Source: Dipetalonema caudispina
Lineage: Eukaryota > Nematoda > Chromadorea > Rhabditida > Onchocercidae
Assembly (NCBI GenBank): GCA_013365325.1
Contig: JABVXV010000109.1
Location: 1-64,000 of the forward strand
Reading direction: 5' to 3'
DNA: 64,000 nucleotides
The notes under the pieces are model-generated. The model was not told where the DNA came from. It did no database searches and saw nothing but the letters and a program-made list of their open reading frames with translations. Positions 15,355 to 28,455 of this stretch are shown here, piece by piece (the first letter of the stretch is position 1; each line of letters starts with the position of its first letter). The position numbers and the translations under genes were made by a program.

Positions 15355-15374
15355 TTTCACAGTAACCTGAAACT
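15355..15374 (+). promoter_or_regulatory. Putative trans-splice acceptor and short leader of the transporter
   Basis: TTTCACAG ends at 15362, leaving a 12-base leader before the ATG at 15375. A 3' splice site this close to the start codon, with no evident upstream donor exon, is the pattern seen at nematode spliced-leader addition sites. It supports the chosen start. The assignment is inferred from context. Confidence 0.5.
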
Positions 15375-18018
15375 ATGGAGAAATCAAACAGGCAGAATAT
15401 GGTAAAAATGGAAACGATTAGTGGTAATACAGGTGAGTTAACTGGTACAACGTCAAGTGGTTCATGTTGGATGCGTGGAACGCGTTATATTGTATTGATT
15501 TCCACACTGATCTGCCTTGCATCGATCATGTCCAACATTGTCACATTCAATTTTACTGTTCTTTGTATATCGCCCCAACAAGGCGAGGATTTATCACACG
15601 CAAATAAGGCCAGCCTTTTATCATTGTTTAGAAAAGAAATGTTTAAAAATTTAATTTCCATACTTATTTCTCTTTAAAATTATTTTAATTTAGTCCCATT
15701 TGATCATTTCATTTGTTATGTCACAGATAATGACATCAAGATTATCCGAAGTTATTCAAGAATACATTAAGTGAATTTAAATCACAGATGAGCTACCCAT
15801 TTATTGAATTAAACAAAATGACCTGACAATTTCCACAATAAGCCTCTTCCATGAGGTCGATATGTTACCATTTCCGGAAAGCATTTATACCGATATTGGA
15901 GAACATAACTTGTTGAAAGCTCAAATATTCCTGATATTTGATCTCGTTGGTTAAATAAATTTAAAATTATTCAGTTTAATTCATTTTCAGTACATTTCAG
16001 CAAAAAAAATGCTTGGAAAACTACTAGTTAAAAGGAATAAATAAATGAACAAAGATATTTTACACAAGTAAGAAATAAAAAACAAATAATAATAACTATG
16101 TGAAATTGTTATACATTTCACAATAAGTATATAAAAAAAACCAAAGTTCTGTATAATTTTTTTAATTCATTTCATTTAATTAATTATTGTGCCAAAACTT
16201 TCTTAAAAATTACAAAAAGTTATCAATTGAAGAAATGCTATCTTATCGAATTAAGACTGATATACAGAATTTTTTGGAAAAAAAAAAAAAAAAAACAAAC
16301 TTCAAACGATTGATTTATGCTTCCTTGTCTTTTGGAATTCATTCAATTTTACATTGTTTTTCGACTTCTGTCAAACATTGTCGCTGTTTTACTATTGATA
16401 ATGTTGCAAGAAATCAAAAAAACTTCTTGAAATCATTTTCACCTCTTAAGGAGTCAAAATTTGTCTTAAATATCAGTAAGTTATCTTATTGTATGCAAAA
16501 ATTTCACTCTTATCTTTGCCAATAAATTGCCATATTACATTCTTGAATTATTTAGGTTGAGCGAACTTCAAATTCGAATATATTAAGTAATTAATAGAAA
16601 ATATATATTGCTTGTTAAAAACCTGAAAAAAATTTATATTTGTAACGTTGGTAGCACATATTTGTATATATTCATGAACAATTTGCTATACAGATGAATA
16701 TGAAAATACTAACAGGCAAGAATTAATATTGCTAAAGATCCATTAATAATTCAATGGTTTTTTTTTTCTTCTATTTTTGGACTTGCTAAAGCGTAATTTT
16801 TTGAAAATTAAATTTTTGAGAGAAAAAAAAAATTCAAAAAAACTGATAGAATTATTATGGTGAACCGCTATCTTTTCCTATCAAATTACATGACATCTAC
16901 TAATTCAGTAATTTTGCTTCATTTTTCGCCGAATTTTTTGAATATATGTTCCAAATGTTTTAATTCTTGGTAAAATTTTAATAAGTTCAGGAAAAGTTCC
17001 AATTTTGTAGTCGTTTACAAATGTTTGCATGAAGTACCTTAATCTGATCAAATAAATTGAAATCTTTATAATAAATTCAATTGAATTTGAATTAGCAATG
17101 AGTGAATTGCTTAACATTTGGCGAATTTTTTGCAGACAGCGCAGAATGCAAGCCAAAAAGGATATTCCAAAGATGACAGGACAATTATATTCAGTTCAAG
17201 TGCAGTTGGTGCCCTCTTAACTGTATTACTTGTAACACAAGCTCTACAGGTAATTAATATTTTTTTATTCCTTTTTTAAATTTAAAAATTTTTGCTCCAT
17301 AGTAGATGTGATCATAATTTTCAGAAATCAGCGAAGCTCTTGAATTGCTCGTCATGGCTTATATTTTCACTATGAAATAATTGAAATAATTGGCTTAAAG
17401 CAGGTTTTAACCCATTTCAACCGAATCACACAAATCATTTCATAATTAGTATTATAATTCAAAGTTTTAATGTATCATAATATCTAGCATAGGCAGTTGT
17501 TATACTACATGATCGAATATACTATCTATTTTTATAATTCAGTATTTCATTTCACAATAAGACATAATTTTTAGTACTTTGGACTTCGACTCATATTTTT
17601 TGCTAGTGGAATGTTAACGGCTATAGCAACAATGTTGGTACCACTTGCGGTAGCTCAGAATGGTATCGTATATTTTGTTATCTTACGAATTTGTCAGGTT
17701 TGTTACAATTCTTGAAATTTAATAAACAAAGAATTATACTAGAAAATTAATTAAACGTATGGAATTTATTATTTCAGGGTATAAGTTTTACGATATGTAT
17801 GCCAACTACTGGTGCTGTGACATCGAACTGGGCATCTCTTACAGAAAACGGATTATTCATTTCAACTCTATCATCTTTCAGCCAGTTGGCTGCTGTTTTC
17901 ACCATGGCTACTTCTGGTAAGGTACGGAAAATTCACAGCTTAATTAATATATGCTAAAATAGGTTTACCATTATTATTACTATTATTACTATTGTTATTA
18001 TTATTATTATTATTATCG

Positions 18019-18050
<32 letters not shown>

Positions 18051-20717
18051 TATTCTGACTAGTTTCTTACAACGTTATTAATAAATTGAAGTGAAGATGA
18101 TGTTGATGATTATAAAAATTTCTCTTTCTCGATCAATATATAATTTATTTGTCTCGAGCAATAAATAATTTATTTATAGTTGTGTGCATCAAGTTATGGA
18201 TGGCCAGCTATCTATTATTTGCATGCTGGAATATCATTTATTGCATTTACAACATGGGTATTGTTGTATAGAAATCAACCAGGTTTTCATTCCACAATTT
18301 TCTAACGTGAATCATTTTCGTAGTCATGTTGAAAATCGGTTGCTGTATTGTTGTTTACGGTATAAGTACAAAAGCAAACATTCCCATTTCACAGATATTT
18401 TATGAATACAGTTGGATAGCTAAATTATGGACTAAGGAAAAATTCTAATTTGAAAATATAATTAGATCGATTATCGACATCATTCATTCAGATGCAATTC
18501 TCGGATAAACATAGTTATAGTTGGCTTGCCTCTTTCAGATGACCTGATTTCAAATTAATATTTCTCATATGCAGTACTTTCTTAAATATCGACCGTATGA
18601 TAAATTTTATCATATGGACATCTCACTATAATATATGATTTTTAGCAACAATTGAGATGATTTTCAAACATGGAATATAAAAGAAAGTGGATTCTGGTGA
18701 AAAACTATACTTGAAAATTTTGCAGCTGACCATCCGTTAGTAAGTCAGGCCGAGTTGGAAGAAATAAACCGTGGTCGATCAACGTCTGCTTTGCTATCGG
18801 CAGCTAAAAAACATCAGAAAATACCGTATTTAGCAATTTTAGCCACACCTGCTATTTGGGGTATTTGGGCAGCAGCTATCGGTGATCTGATGACATTGCA
18901 GGTTAGCTTAGAATTGTTAACAAAAAGAAATTAATTTATTAATTACTGCAATGATGAAAATAACCAAGGAGAACTTTTCTACTGCAATGCTGAAGTATAA
19001 GATAAATAAATTTGAAAGTTAAAAGTGGATGGATGACTAATGATGTGTAAATTTGACAGAAATGGCACATAAATTTTAAGCAAAATGTAGGAAATAGCAA
19101 TCAACCAATTAGTGCTTCACAATAAATTGTGTATGATTGTTGAATCAGATGGATCGATAAATTCTTGTAGTTAAAAACATGTGTTATTTAAAATAATTTT
19201 GTTAATTTTTTATAATAATTACTTCCTTTTTTTCCAGCTAATACATACATTCAGTCCACAATATATCAGAGAAATCCTCGGATATTCGGTAGAACATACT
19301 GGTTTTTCGGCCGCTCTTCCTGTGCTAGTCCAATTTCTTTTTAAGGTCACATGTAAAAGTCATTTTCTGATTGATTGGATAGAAAAATTGATTTTTTCTT
19401 ATTACAAAAATAATTTCAGCTTGATAATTTTACGGTAATAATTGTTGTAGATTTTTGCTGGTTATAGTAGTGATAAATTACGTATCTTATCAGAGACTGC
19501 GAAATTACGTCTATATAATAGCATAGCACTTGGAGTTTCAGCAATTTTCCTCATTATTTTGGCTTTTTTGCCTCAAGGCAAGTTTGTAAACAAATTCCTA
19601 TGTTCTGTTTAAAAATTTTTCTCAAAATCTTCGGAATCCTACTGGAAAAACTTTAAAATTTTAGACAGTTACCTGATAATTTAAAAGTGAATTATATTAC
19701 TTGATGAGAAAATTTATCAATTTTCAAGAGCTGCTTTATATGCAATTATCAATTTTTCTAAAAAATAAATATTGAAATCCAACATTGAAGAATGTTTGAG
19801 AATTTCTTGAATATTAAAATTTAGGATATCCATTAACGGGGGTCATTTTGCTAACATTGGCAACATCAATGTATGGTTTTAATGGAGCTGGTTTTAATAA
19901 GGTAATTTCATCACTGAATACTGTAAATTGTTGCAGTGATATTTAGTGTTTCTGTTTCGACAATCGTATTTATAAGAGATGAGTTGAAGATACTATTTTA
20001 TCTCTTTAATTATACTTCAGATAGGTTTTTTTTTTTTCTTTATGTTGAAAGGTAATCAGTTGATGATAGTATTTAATGGGTGGATTTTTGTTAATTCGCA
20101 TGAATTGGTTTCAGTTAAATTTTACAAAAAAAAAAAATTGACTGATTGATTTTTAGTGTGCTACATTAGTATCGAGACAATACAGTGCATTTGTGCTTGG
20201 ACATATTCAAATTCTTTGGTGTATTGCTATGTTGCTATCTCCAATTTTGGTTTGTTTATTTGAATGTAAAATGAATCAACGTTGAAATTACATTACGATG
20301 CTATGCTCCTTTTCTAAAAGTTACCTGAACTACATGAAAATCCTAACTGACGTATCTTTGACGTAATGATGAACTATTATATCAGCCACTTAACGATTTA
20401 ATTTAATTTCAAAGCTTATCAAACTTTTACCTTCCTGATAATCTATGATTATCAATGAGCTTGCATTATCTGTTGTTTAGATCATTTAGTGTAAGTTAAT
20501 TTTTCTGCAGGTAAATGTATTGCTTGGTGAGGGAACGATCTACGATTGGAGATTCATATTTCTGCTGCATGCAGCCTTTTCGCTTATCACCAATCTATAC
20601 TTCTGCATTGTAGCCGCTTCTGATGCAGCATGGTGGACAGATGATGAACGTATAGCAGCATGTATCAGAAGTGGTGATTCTTTCTGGTGGTGGAAAGGAG
20701 AACCACAGCAGATCTAA
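15375..20717 (+). CDS. SLC17-like major facilitator transporter
   Basis: Multi-pass anion/phosphate-type transporter of the major facilitator superfamily, expected in a membrane; substrate not predictable. Exons: 15375-about 15603 (3' end unresolved), 17136-17249, 17575-17697, 17778-17921, 18180-18282, 18726-18901, 19238-19345, 19451-19577, 19825-19901, 20157-20249, 20511-20717. Phases agree from exon 2 to the stop (423 codons), giving about 500 residues with exon 1, normal for SLC17. Exon 1 carries a hydrophobic first helix ending in SNIVTFNFTVLC; exon 2 begins with a loop containing an N-A-S glycosylation sequon, then a second helix. Further signatures are GISFTICMPTTGAV, SYGWPAIYYLHAG and DWRFIFLLHAAFS, typical of nematode SLC17 members. 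The last residues are hydrophilic and Trp-rich. Intron 8 uses a GC donor. Exon 1 has no phase-compatible GT donor. Other MFS anion families are possible but less likely. Confidence 0.87.
17971..18051. repeat. ATT trinucleotide microsatellite in transporter intron 4
   Basis: Long ATT run with a few C or G interruptions, inside the intron between exons 17778-17921 and 18180-18282. Likely polymorphic in length. Confidence 0.9.
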
Positions 20718-20810
20718 TATGATTTAATAATTTAAAATATATCAAGCCGATATATTTTCGCAGTCGACGCAGCCGCTCTTTAAATGGCTTATTATTTTTT
20801 TTTTTTTTTT

Positions 20811-20828
20811 TACGAAGATATCTTCGTA
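20811..20828. repeat. 18-bp perfect palindrome after the transporter stop
   Basis: TACGAAGATATCTTCGTA lies 94 bases after the transporter stop codon, directly behind a poly-T tract of about 17 bases. On the transcript it would form a short hairpin in the 3' untranslated region or just beyond it. Confidence 0.8.
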
Positions 20829-21645
20829 GTATGAAATAGAAATGGAATATTTCGTAATTTCGTATGTATCCATAAAAATGAGTGGTAAGCTAAATATGTC
20901 AATGTACAATGACTTTTAATCACTATCAACTAATAGTAACTGATAGTAGTTTTGATCAGATCAAATGGGCAATCATTTTTACAGTAATGGAAGACGATCT
21001 TTGATCAATATGAAATATCTTGAAAAGAGCGAAAAAATTGCAAAAAATTCAAGTAAATCAAAGAGAAGCGCAATAGTTTCGCAAAACAAAACAGCTAATA
21101 TTGACATATTTGCTTAACAAATAATATCCATTCTGTTATTTGTCACAATTTTTGTTGTCTTATTTGTTTAGCAAAAATACTTCAGCACTAATCGCGATTC
21201 AGTGCCTGTTTTTCTTGTCAATATCCTAAAATTGCATGAATTGAAGATCATCTAATTTTACCACCGTTATTTTTTTACCACGAACGAACAATAACATCAA
21301 TATTTTACAATATCCATAGGAGAGGATATTTTTTTTTTTTGAGAGTATGCTTCTGAAGGATTCAGCAAAAATTCTTTTCAGAAGTTAAATTATGCATATA
21401 TTGTAAAATCTCTCCTAATTTGTCTACTGCAACTTGGGTAATTTAATTAATTTAAATCACCTCAGTGGTTCCTATTCTTTTCGAAATAACGAATTAGTGA
21501 TATTTTAAAACTAACATCTGAAAATAAATTAATAATTTTCCTCAATCGATATCTTCTACAAGTTAAAGCATTACCGCATCACTTAGATCCTTTCATCTAC
21601 ACTCAACTGTTTGTACCGTCCGAAATAAAATACTTAAATGTCAAC

Positions 21646-22501
21646 ATTTAATTTGCGAAGGATTATCGGGCATAAACGAGGTCATCTCGACATCATTGAG
21701 GTACACACCAGAATGATCCATCCTTACCTCATCTCCTAACTGTGTTATCTAAGTGTATCATCAATCTTAAATTCCAAATTCGGAATACATCTCAAAATAT
21801 AAGGTTACACATCTGAAAATTCATCTCAATCGATTCAGCTCATTTCCGTTGCTCACGTCAAGTTAGATTGCTATCACATCCCTACTGATTCGAGAAGTCA
21901 GAATTTTTCGAATCAGTAGGAATGTGATGATAACTTCTGAAGAGACGGTAGAATTATCAATTAATATAATCCTTCTGCAATACTGCTCCCTACTTACACT
22001 GATATAATGAATAACTTTTAGGTAAAGTGAGAAGAAGGGATGGGTGATGGTTTATATCTCGATGAATGGTGATCATACTTACCTTAGCTTGCTTTCTTAT
22101 AAATCTGTCAAGTTTCTGAATCATTGGTGCAATTTGCTATGATTCCAGCTTAATAACACTTGAATGTCGTTTAGATTTCGCTGGTGTATTCTCGATATAG
22201 GCCTGAAATGACCTACGTCCTTTTAAACCGCATAATTTTGTTGCCATAGTAAGTAGCTTCTTTCGAATTTTCCACCGGTCTACATTTAATTTATCCCTTT
22301 ATCATCTGACCAACAAACTCATTGCTCTGTTGAAGAAAACAATATATCCTGAATTTTATGTTCAATTTTTTCAAGCCTATCCTTTAAACCAATTTTATGG
22401 CGTAAAATGCTACGTGGGATGCTATACGTAATACGTGAAATACTTCGCCCATATTTGTTTGCCATAGAAGTATGTTGGTTCACAGATTCATTGCAAAACA
22501 T
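21646..22501 (-). other. Candidate minus-strand small gene or noncoding transcript
   Basis: This patch is richer in G/C than its surroundings. On the minus strand there is an open frame at 22319-22501 (60 aa, Lys/Arg-rich, containing IGLKDRLEKIEHKIQDIL). A second stretch at about 22083-22255 opens with MATKLCGLKGRR, meets an in-frame TAG, and reads on to AAG followed by a GTAAGT donor at 22082. A final open stretch of about 30 codons (21646-21740) contains VYLNDVEMTSFMPDNPS and ends in TGA. GTAAG-type donors also occur at about 21998 and 21727. I could not join these into one open frame, so this may be a small gene with unrecognised exons, a decayed gene or a spliced noncoding RNA. No family was recognised. 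Confidence 0.3.
21873..21928. repeat. 24-bp inverted repeat with 8-base loop
   Basis: The left arm 21873-21896 and right arm 21905-21928 pair at 22 of 24 positions around an 8-base loop. The shared core is CTACTGATTCG. It lies inside the minus-strand candidate transcript and would fold into a stable hairpin in RNA from either strand. Confidence 0.9.
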
Positions 22502-25500
22502 TTTTTAAAGGTATAAATTGCGGAACACATTTCAGTCAGTCATATGTTGAAAGATGAACGTTGTTAATACAGCAATCAAAAATTAAGAAAGTAAAACTTT
22601 CAGAATTCGAAAAACAAAGTTGAAGGAATAAAATTAAAGTTAGGAAAAGAACAAATTGTTGCAAATTAAATTTCCAATTTTATTTCTATGTGATTGCTTT
22701 TTTTTTTTTAATTTAAAATAAGAAACATAAATATTCATAATACACATTCATATTTGCAGGATTATGGTTAGCTGTAGGAATTCGTTTTTTTTTCTTTTCT
22801 TTTTTTTTGACATGGGAAATGAATATTTCCGTTGAACTTTTGTTTAATTAGGATATGATTTAGTTTTAGTTATTCAGATTTTCCGGAAGCTTCTTTAAAT
22901 TTTTTAGAAATGTTTAAATCATGACAGATTGATTATTTATAGAAATTAGTAGTGAATTTTATAGCTAAAGAAGCTTAATAATTCACATTTATTCACTACG
23001 ACGAGTCATCCAGTAGCTAACTTTGCTTAGTTTAAAATTTTCACACCAAAGCATTTTAAATAAGTTAAAAACTAATCTACTTCATATTAGCAATCTTTGC
23101 ATTTATACCAGTTTGCTCCAAGTGCTACCTATAAGTTTATTTAGGCATTTCATCACTAAATTTTACAAACCTCTCTTGTCATACTACTCTAAATTTCTTA
23201 ACCATTTTACCTATAAAAGTGAAATTATCTACTTCATATAAACTATCTATAATTTCATAATTAGATAAAACAAAGCATTTCACATTTATCTCAGGTTCTT
23301 TTAATACTCTATCTTTTTTAAACTCTGCTTTAAAAACTTATCATTTCTTCATTAGAAAGAGATAATAACATTGTTGATCAGCAGAAATCAAAAATTAAGT
23401 CCTGAATTATTCATACTCATAGAATACAAAAAAAAAAAAAACTATCTCTAGTTAAGATTTATCACTGATTTCAGATGAATTAATTTAAAATTTGTTTGAA
23501 AAATTTCTGATACACATTATTATTACTTTTTTCAATTTTAATTCTGGTTATTTAGTTCGCTGTTTTTCTTTCTCCATTTTAATTTATTCATTCAAATGAT
23601 ACTTTCCAATAAAACTTTTCCTGAAATTAATTTTCTTTTTTCAAAATGTAAAGTTGATTTATCGCATTTCCTCCTGAAATGATTTTATCACTCGGTTAGT
23701 TTTTAGTTATTTGAATACAGGAATTTCATTTTTTGGTTAGTTGTTCCTGTTTTCTTTTTTCACATTTAATTTTCGATAGTTTCACTCTCCATGATCGATA
23801 AAATAAAGAATTTTAATTATTTTCGTCTGCTTTTTCCCATTTAACAATTAATTTTCTTTTTTCTTATTTGGTATCGTTATTGATTTCTTTTTTATCTTTT
23901 TGAATTTATTTGAGTTTATTTTCAAATTATGATTTATTTCATTCTATTTTTTACCTCTATACCTTCCACATTCTTTTTTTTTCGTTTTTTTCCACATGCT
24001 CAAATTAATTAAGCACATTTAAGTACATTTTAACTGAAAAGTATGACTTCTATCATTTTAAGTATTAAATTAGAAAAAATAAAAATCGAACTATCATTTT
24101 GTATCTTGAAGATTTTAAGTAGAAAAACTACTTTTCATCACTTTTAGAAAAATAAAAAACAATTTTAACATTTTTTGCCGGGAACTTGAAGTATTCTAGA
24201 AGTGAATTAAATGAAAAAAGATTAGATTCCTATCGATATATCATTACCAATTTAGCATAAAGTATCATTATAATCATTATCATTACTATCATCAACCAGA
24301 ATCATCAACTAGAGTTTACCATTCATTTGACAATTCTATGCATAAATTTATATGTGATAATATATATTATTAAGATTAAGATATAATCAAAATGGGAAAG
24401 AATTTATCACTTGACGATTTTGAGATGTGACACCCACTTTCCCCGATCATCCTTCGGCACCTTTCCCACCTTTCCCGACCTGACATTGGTCTCCTTTTGC
24501 GAACTATGTCAACAACTCTACACTTATAATTTTAATTTGATTTGATTCAGTGAAGGATTGAAGGATGAGCTCATATTTCTTTCATCTTTTTAATATTTAG
24601 AAGACTAGTTTGCTATTGAATTGATTCATTACTTTCCAAGGATAAACTTTTCCATGTTTGACTTTAATTTGATTTTGATTCTTTTTTCTTTTACCAAATT
24701 AATTCTTATAACTTAATCAAAATTGCTGTTATATTTCAATTATTTCAATTAAATTTTTGGTAAGTTAGATATGTTCCAATTCATTTTTCATGTCAGTATT
24801 CAACGAAAAATTTATCCAAGTTTTGTTGTCAAAATTGTAAATTTTCTTCTTCCAATTCGCATTTTTCACTCTACAAATGCTCTTTTTTCCCTAAACTTTT
24901 TTAAATGTCCCAAAGTTTTTTCTTTGTTTTTCTGTCCCTTGAAATGTTTACTTTCACATATATGATTTGTTTCTATCCTTCTTTCATCTTCTAATTAAAT
25001 TGATTAAATTTTTTGAATGTACTGATCCATTCATTAAATCCGAATTTGCACAAAAATTAGAGATCCTTAAAAGAATTTTTACATACCATACATACCCCTA
25101 ATACCAATGCATTACACCCGCTGTGATCCTTATCTTGTTTGACGTTGGAATTTGCACAATGATTCGAAATTGTTATTGTCGTAGACATATATTTCTCCTG
25201 TACAGTTGTGTTTATCATGATAATAGAAGCATTTGTGTGTCATAATCACATTCCTATTTATGTATAAATGAATCAGGTTTTCAAATTCTTTTATAAAACA
25301 TTTAACCGCTTGATTGTTACAAATAACTTAATGATAATGATAAGCTTTGCTCTTTTTCTCTCATTATATCAATGATAATCTTGTTATATTCTTAATTATT
25401 AGCATATATTCAAAAAGAATTACTTCCTTCTTTGTTTGTTATTTGATGTTGCATTCTTATTTTGACATGTTTTTCCCGTAGAAAAGTTATAATTTCGACA

Positions 25501-26229
25501 AGATCAACATAAGCTCATTTCTTTATCCTTTTTTTTTTCTTTGCAAAAATTACAGCTGAAATAGTATTTCAAAGATGAGTCAATTTTTAAACATTACTCA
25601 ATATTTTGTAGTTTTTCCCGAGATATCGCATAGTTGCCCTTTTTTTCCATATCATTTCATGTTTTTAGTATTTTCAATTACATTTCTTTTTTTTTCCCCG
25701 AGAAAATAGCAAATTACTGAAGCAATTTATTTATTTTTCTAAAATAGAATGATACAACATTTTGTTGGTTTATTTCAACATGCCTTACAAATTTTCCTTT
25801 TGCATCACACAATAAAATGGAATATTTAAGTTGATTTCCAATTGTTCCATATGCAATTTCCATTTGGATTGACAGATTTTATGTAGCACTCAATATTCTT
25901 CCTTTTCTATTCAATAAATTACATTTGCACTTAATGCGCTGTATCATTTGCATGATCGTTAATCATTTGATACAGCAAACTCAGGTTGATTTAAATTTTT
26001 GCCTTCTTTGTTGTTGTAACGGTCGTTATTGATAATGGAATACAAGGAAAGATAAGTATCTTAACACATCTACACCAGATATATACATCTGTAATATTAT
26101 TTCCTACAGTTTATAGAAAAATTTTGGAAATTTTACAAATTCTATGTATAATTTAAGTCAGCATTTATATATCATCTGTCAAAGGTATTATCAATTTTGG
26201 TACCCATTTTCAAAATTTTATCGTTTTAC

Positions 26230-26388
26230 ATGGAAGTTATGAACGGTGCTATCGGTGGCACACCAAAGGGACATTCAAACTTTTATCGTCATTTCAAATC
26301 AAACAGCATAAGGATGGTATATATGTCTTCTAGTCGTACTGTTTCAAATGTAATATCATTCATTGCCTCTCCCCAACTGAACCGATGA
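26230..26388 (+). other. Small ORF with coding-like composition, unidentified
   Basis: A 52-codon frame starts MEVMNGAIGGTPKGHSNFYR and ends with TGA. Its codons are less AT-biased than the surroundings, and an ATG|GTATAT donor-like site lies inside it. No homologous family was recognised and no partner exons were found. It could be an isolated exon, a short gene or chance. Confidence 0.22.
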
Positions 26389-26567
26389 TATGATTCCTTA
26401 TCAAACTTTTTATCATTTAGGTTATTTTCACATTAAGCACATTTCTGGCATATATTTTATTTGGTTATGAATGGATGAAATATTAAGCATATTATTAAAT
26501 TTTTGAAGCCTGAAATTTTTCCATTTCTTTTTTTGTTTACAAGAACAGATGATAAAAAGATGGATGA

Positions 26568-26657
26568 CGAAAAGTAACCTAAATAGGTCAAAAGTACATG
26601 AAAAGTAACTTAGATGGGTTAAACCGCATGAAAGGTAACCTTAATTGATTTAGACAT
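26568..26657. repeat. Three degenerate 30-bp tandem repeats
   Basis: Units start near 26568, 26598 and 26628 and share the pattern ATGAAAAGTAACnTnnAT. They diverge at several positions. No coding meaning is seen. Confidence 0.65.
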
Positions 26658-27423
26658 ACGTAAATGCATTAGACCAGATATCATTTTTTTTTTCTTGGCA
26701 TTAATTGCTTAATTTCAACAATTGGAATTAACTAATCAACTTTTTGACTTGTTTCCTTAATTTACTTGAAACATCTTAAAATTTATTTTATGTCACTCAC
26801 TGGTTGTATGAAATTTTAAAATCTCTTTATATTTTAGTCGGATTTCTTGGAATAGACGTAAGTGTAAAAGTGTTGTAATTTTGAAAAGAATTTTTGTTTT
26901 TTTTTTTTTTTTTTTTGTTATTTTTCACTTACGTCGCGTTGAACTGATCGTGTGCCAACAACAAGATGAATCGTTTTTGTGTAAATTAATTTTACGTTTA
27001 AGTACACTTCTTCATACTTCTTAGGTCTTTTTTTTTTCTTTTATATCATAAATTCTTCAGAAGTTTTCGTGGAATGTTAGTACTATACCTTTTTTTTAGT
27101 TTTTTAAAAATTTTTATTTTAACTAAGGATTTTAAATTCTTTTCATCTTGTATAGAATTTCTTTGTAAACTGCTGAATTGGTTTAATTCTAAATCTATTT
27201 GATGAATCAAAAATTCAAATTTCTAATGCTTCATTATCGAATGCTAAGATTTAAGATGAAATATCGATTAGAAAATTCATCGTTGCTCCAATAGAATACA
27301 ATTATGACCTTTGTATTACTGTAAGCATTTTATGCTTTCATTAGAAAAAAAAAGAAATAGTTTTCCAATGTTCCGGTTTGTTGTGTCTCCGTGAAGGTCA
27401 TTCATCCGTAAGCTCCTTCTGAT

Positions 27424-27460
27424 CGACTCAGCTGCCCAGCAGGAGAGAAATGCCGAGTCG
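27424..27460. other. G/C-rich potential stem-loop
   Basis: CGACTC at 27424-27429 pairs with GAGTCG at 27455-27460, and CTGC/GCAG form a small inner hairpin around CCA. It sits in a G/C-rich patch (about 27365-27475) that stands out from its flanks. It resembles no tRNA or other RNA family that I can name. Confidence 0.3.
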
Positions 27461-28433
27461 TTTGCTTTGTTACTTTATCCTTCCTTGTTCAGAATGATCA
27501 GACAAATTCCACTCTTTTCTATTTGTTCGATAAACTAAAATTTAAATTTTTAATGCTTCACTATAGAAAGAGCGATGTTCTATAACGAAACTTTTCTGGT
27601 GTCTTTTTATAGTTTAATACATTTAAATCGTTAAATTCTTTACAATTATTAAACTTTTACAGACATTACAATGAAGATAGAAAATCTTTATTGCTTTGAT
27701 TTCCTAGTAAAAAGCTCATTTTATTTTTAATTCTTCCTATTAAAACTTTCAAAACATTCCATAATTACTAAATGATTACTTTAAAAAGTTTAACTTTTAT
27801 GAATTCGTTCTTTTTTTTTCGTATTTTTATTGTTTAATAAAAATAATTTTAAAGTTTAAACTTTTGGAATTTTGTTTATTTTGCAAATGTAAACGATAAC
27901 AGCACATGAAGTGATAAGAGAATGACCTTTAATGAAGAAAGAAAAAGAACTTCTTGTCTGATAACTTACCAGCTTGTTGTGATAACAGATAAAACTATGC
28001 TGTTTAAAAAGGGAGAACCGATTATCATTTATCATCTTCATTCTTTCAACAGCAATTAATCCTTCATTGATCCTATCTTCGTCTTCTACATCAGTTACGT
28101 TTGTATTTTCTTCCTTCTGATCATTCTTACATTTTATTTTACGGATATATCCAATTTCACTAAAAAAAAAAGAAGGAAATTAGATAGAGTTTTTAATAGG
28201 CCTCTTCAAAATTTATGAAATGATGATGATGTGAAATTGAAATTATATTTTAAAATAGGTAATGGCAACTATTTGTAAGGGTTAGTAAAAACTTCAAGAA
28301 TAAATTCAAATTTTAAGGCGAAACAATTAAAGATTTTTCTAGGTCATGAGTGTCACTTCACTCTTCACTGACTTCTCAAATATCACATGAACAGTTAATT
28401 TTAATGGGAAATACTTCTTCAATCTTTCATTAT

Positions 28434-28455
28434 GTGGTACTTCTCGAAGTACCAC
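28434..28455. repeat. Short perfect hairpin
   Basis: Two perfect 10-base arms (GTGGTACTTC and its complement) surround a 2-base loop. No gene is nearby. Confidence 0.85.

Larger units (their letters stand above)
1..15362. other. Gene-poor AT-rich region
   Basis: No exon chain, RNA gene or transposon could be supported here on either strand. The sequence is dominated by A/T runs, poly-purine tracts and short microsatellites. The open frames present are short, rich in Phe/Leu/Ile/Lys/Asn from AT-rich codons, and lack recognisable domains. Slightly richer patches near 430-480 and 600-660 show nothing identifiable. The region lies upstream of the transporter gene and may hold its promoter, but no specific element was recognised. 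Confidence 0.6.
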
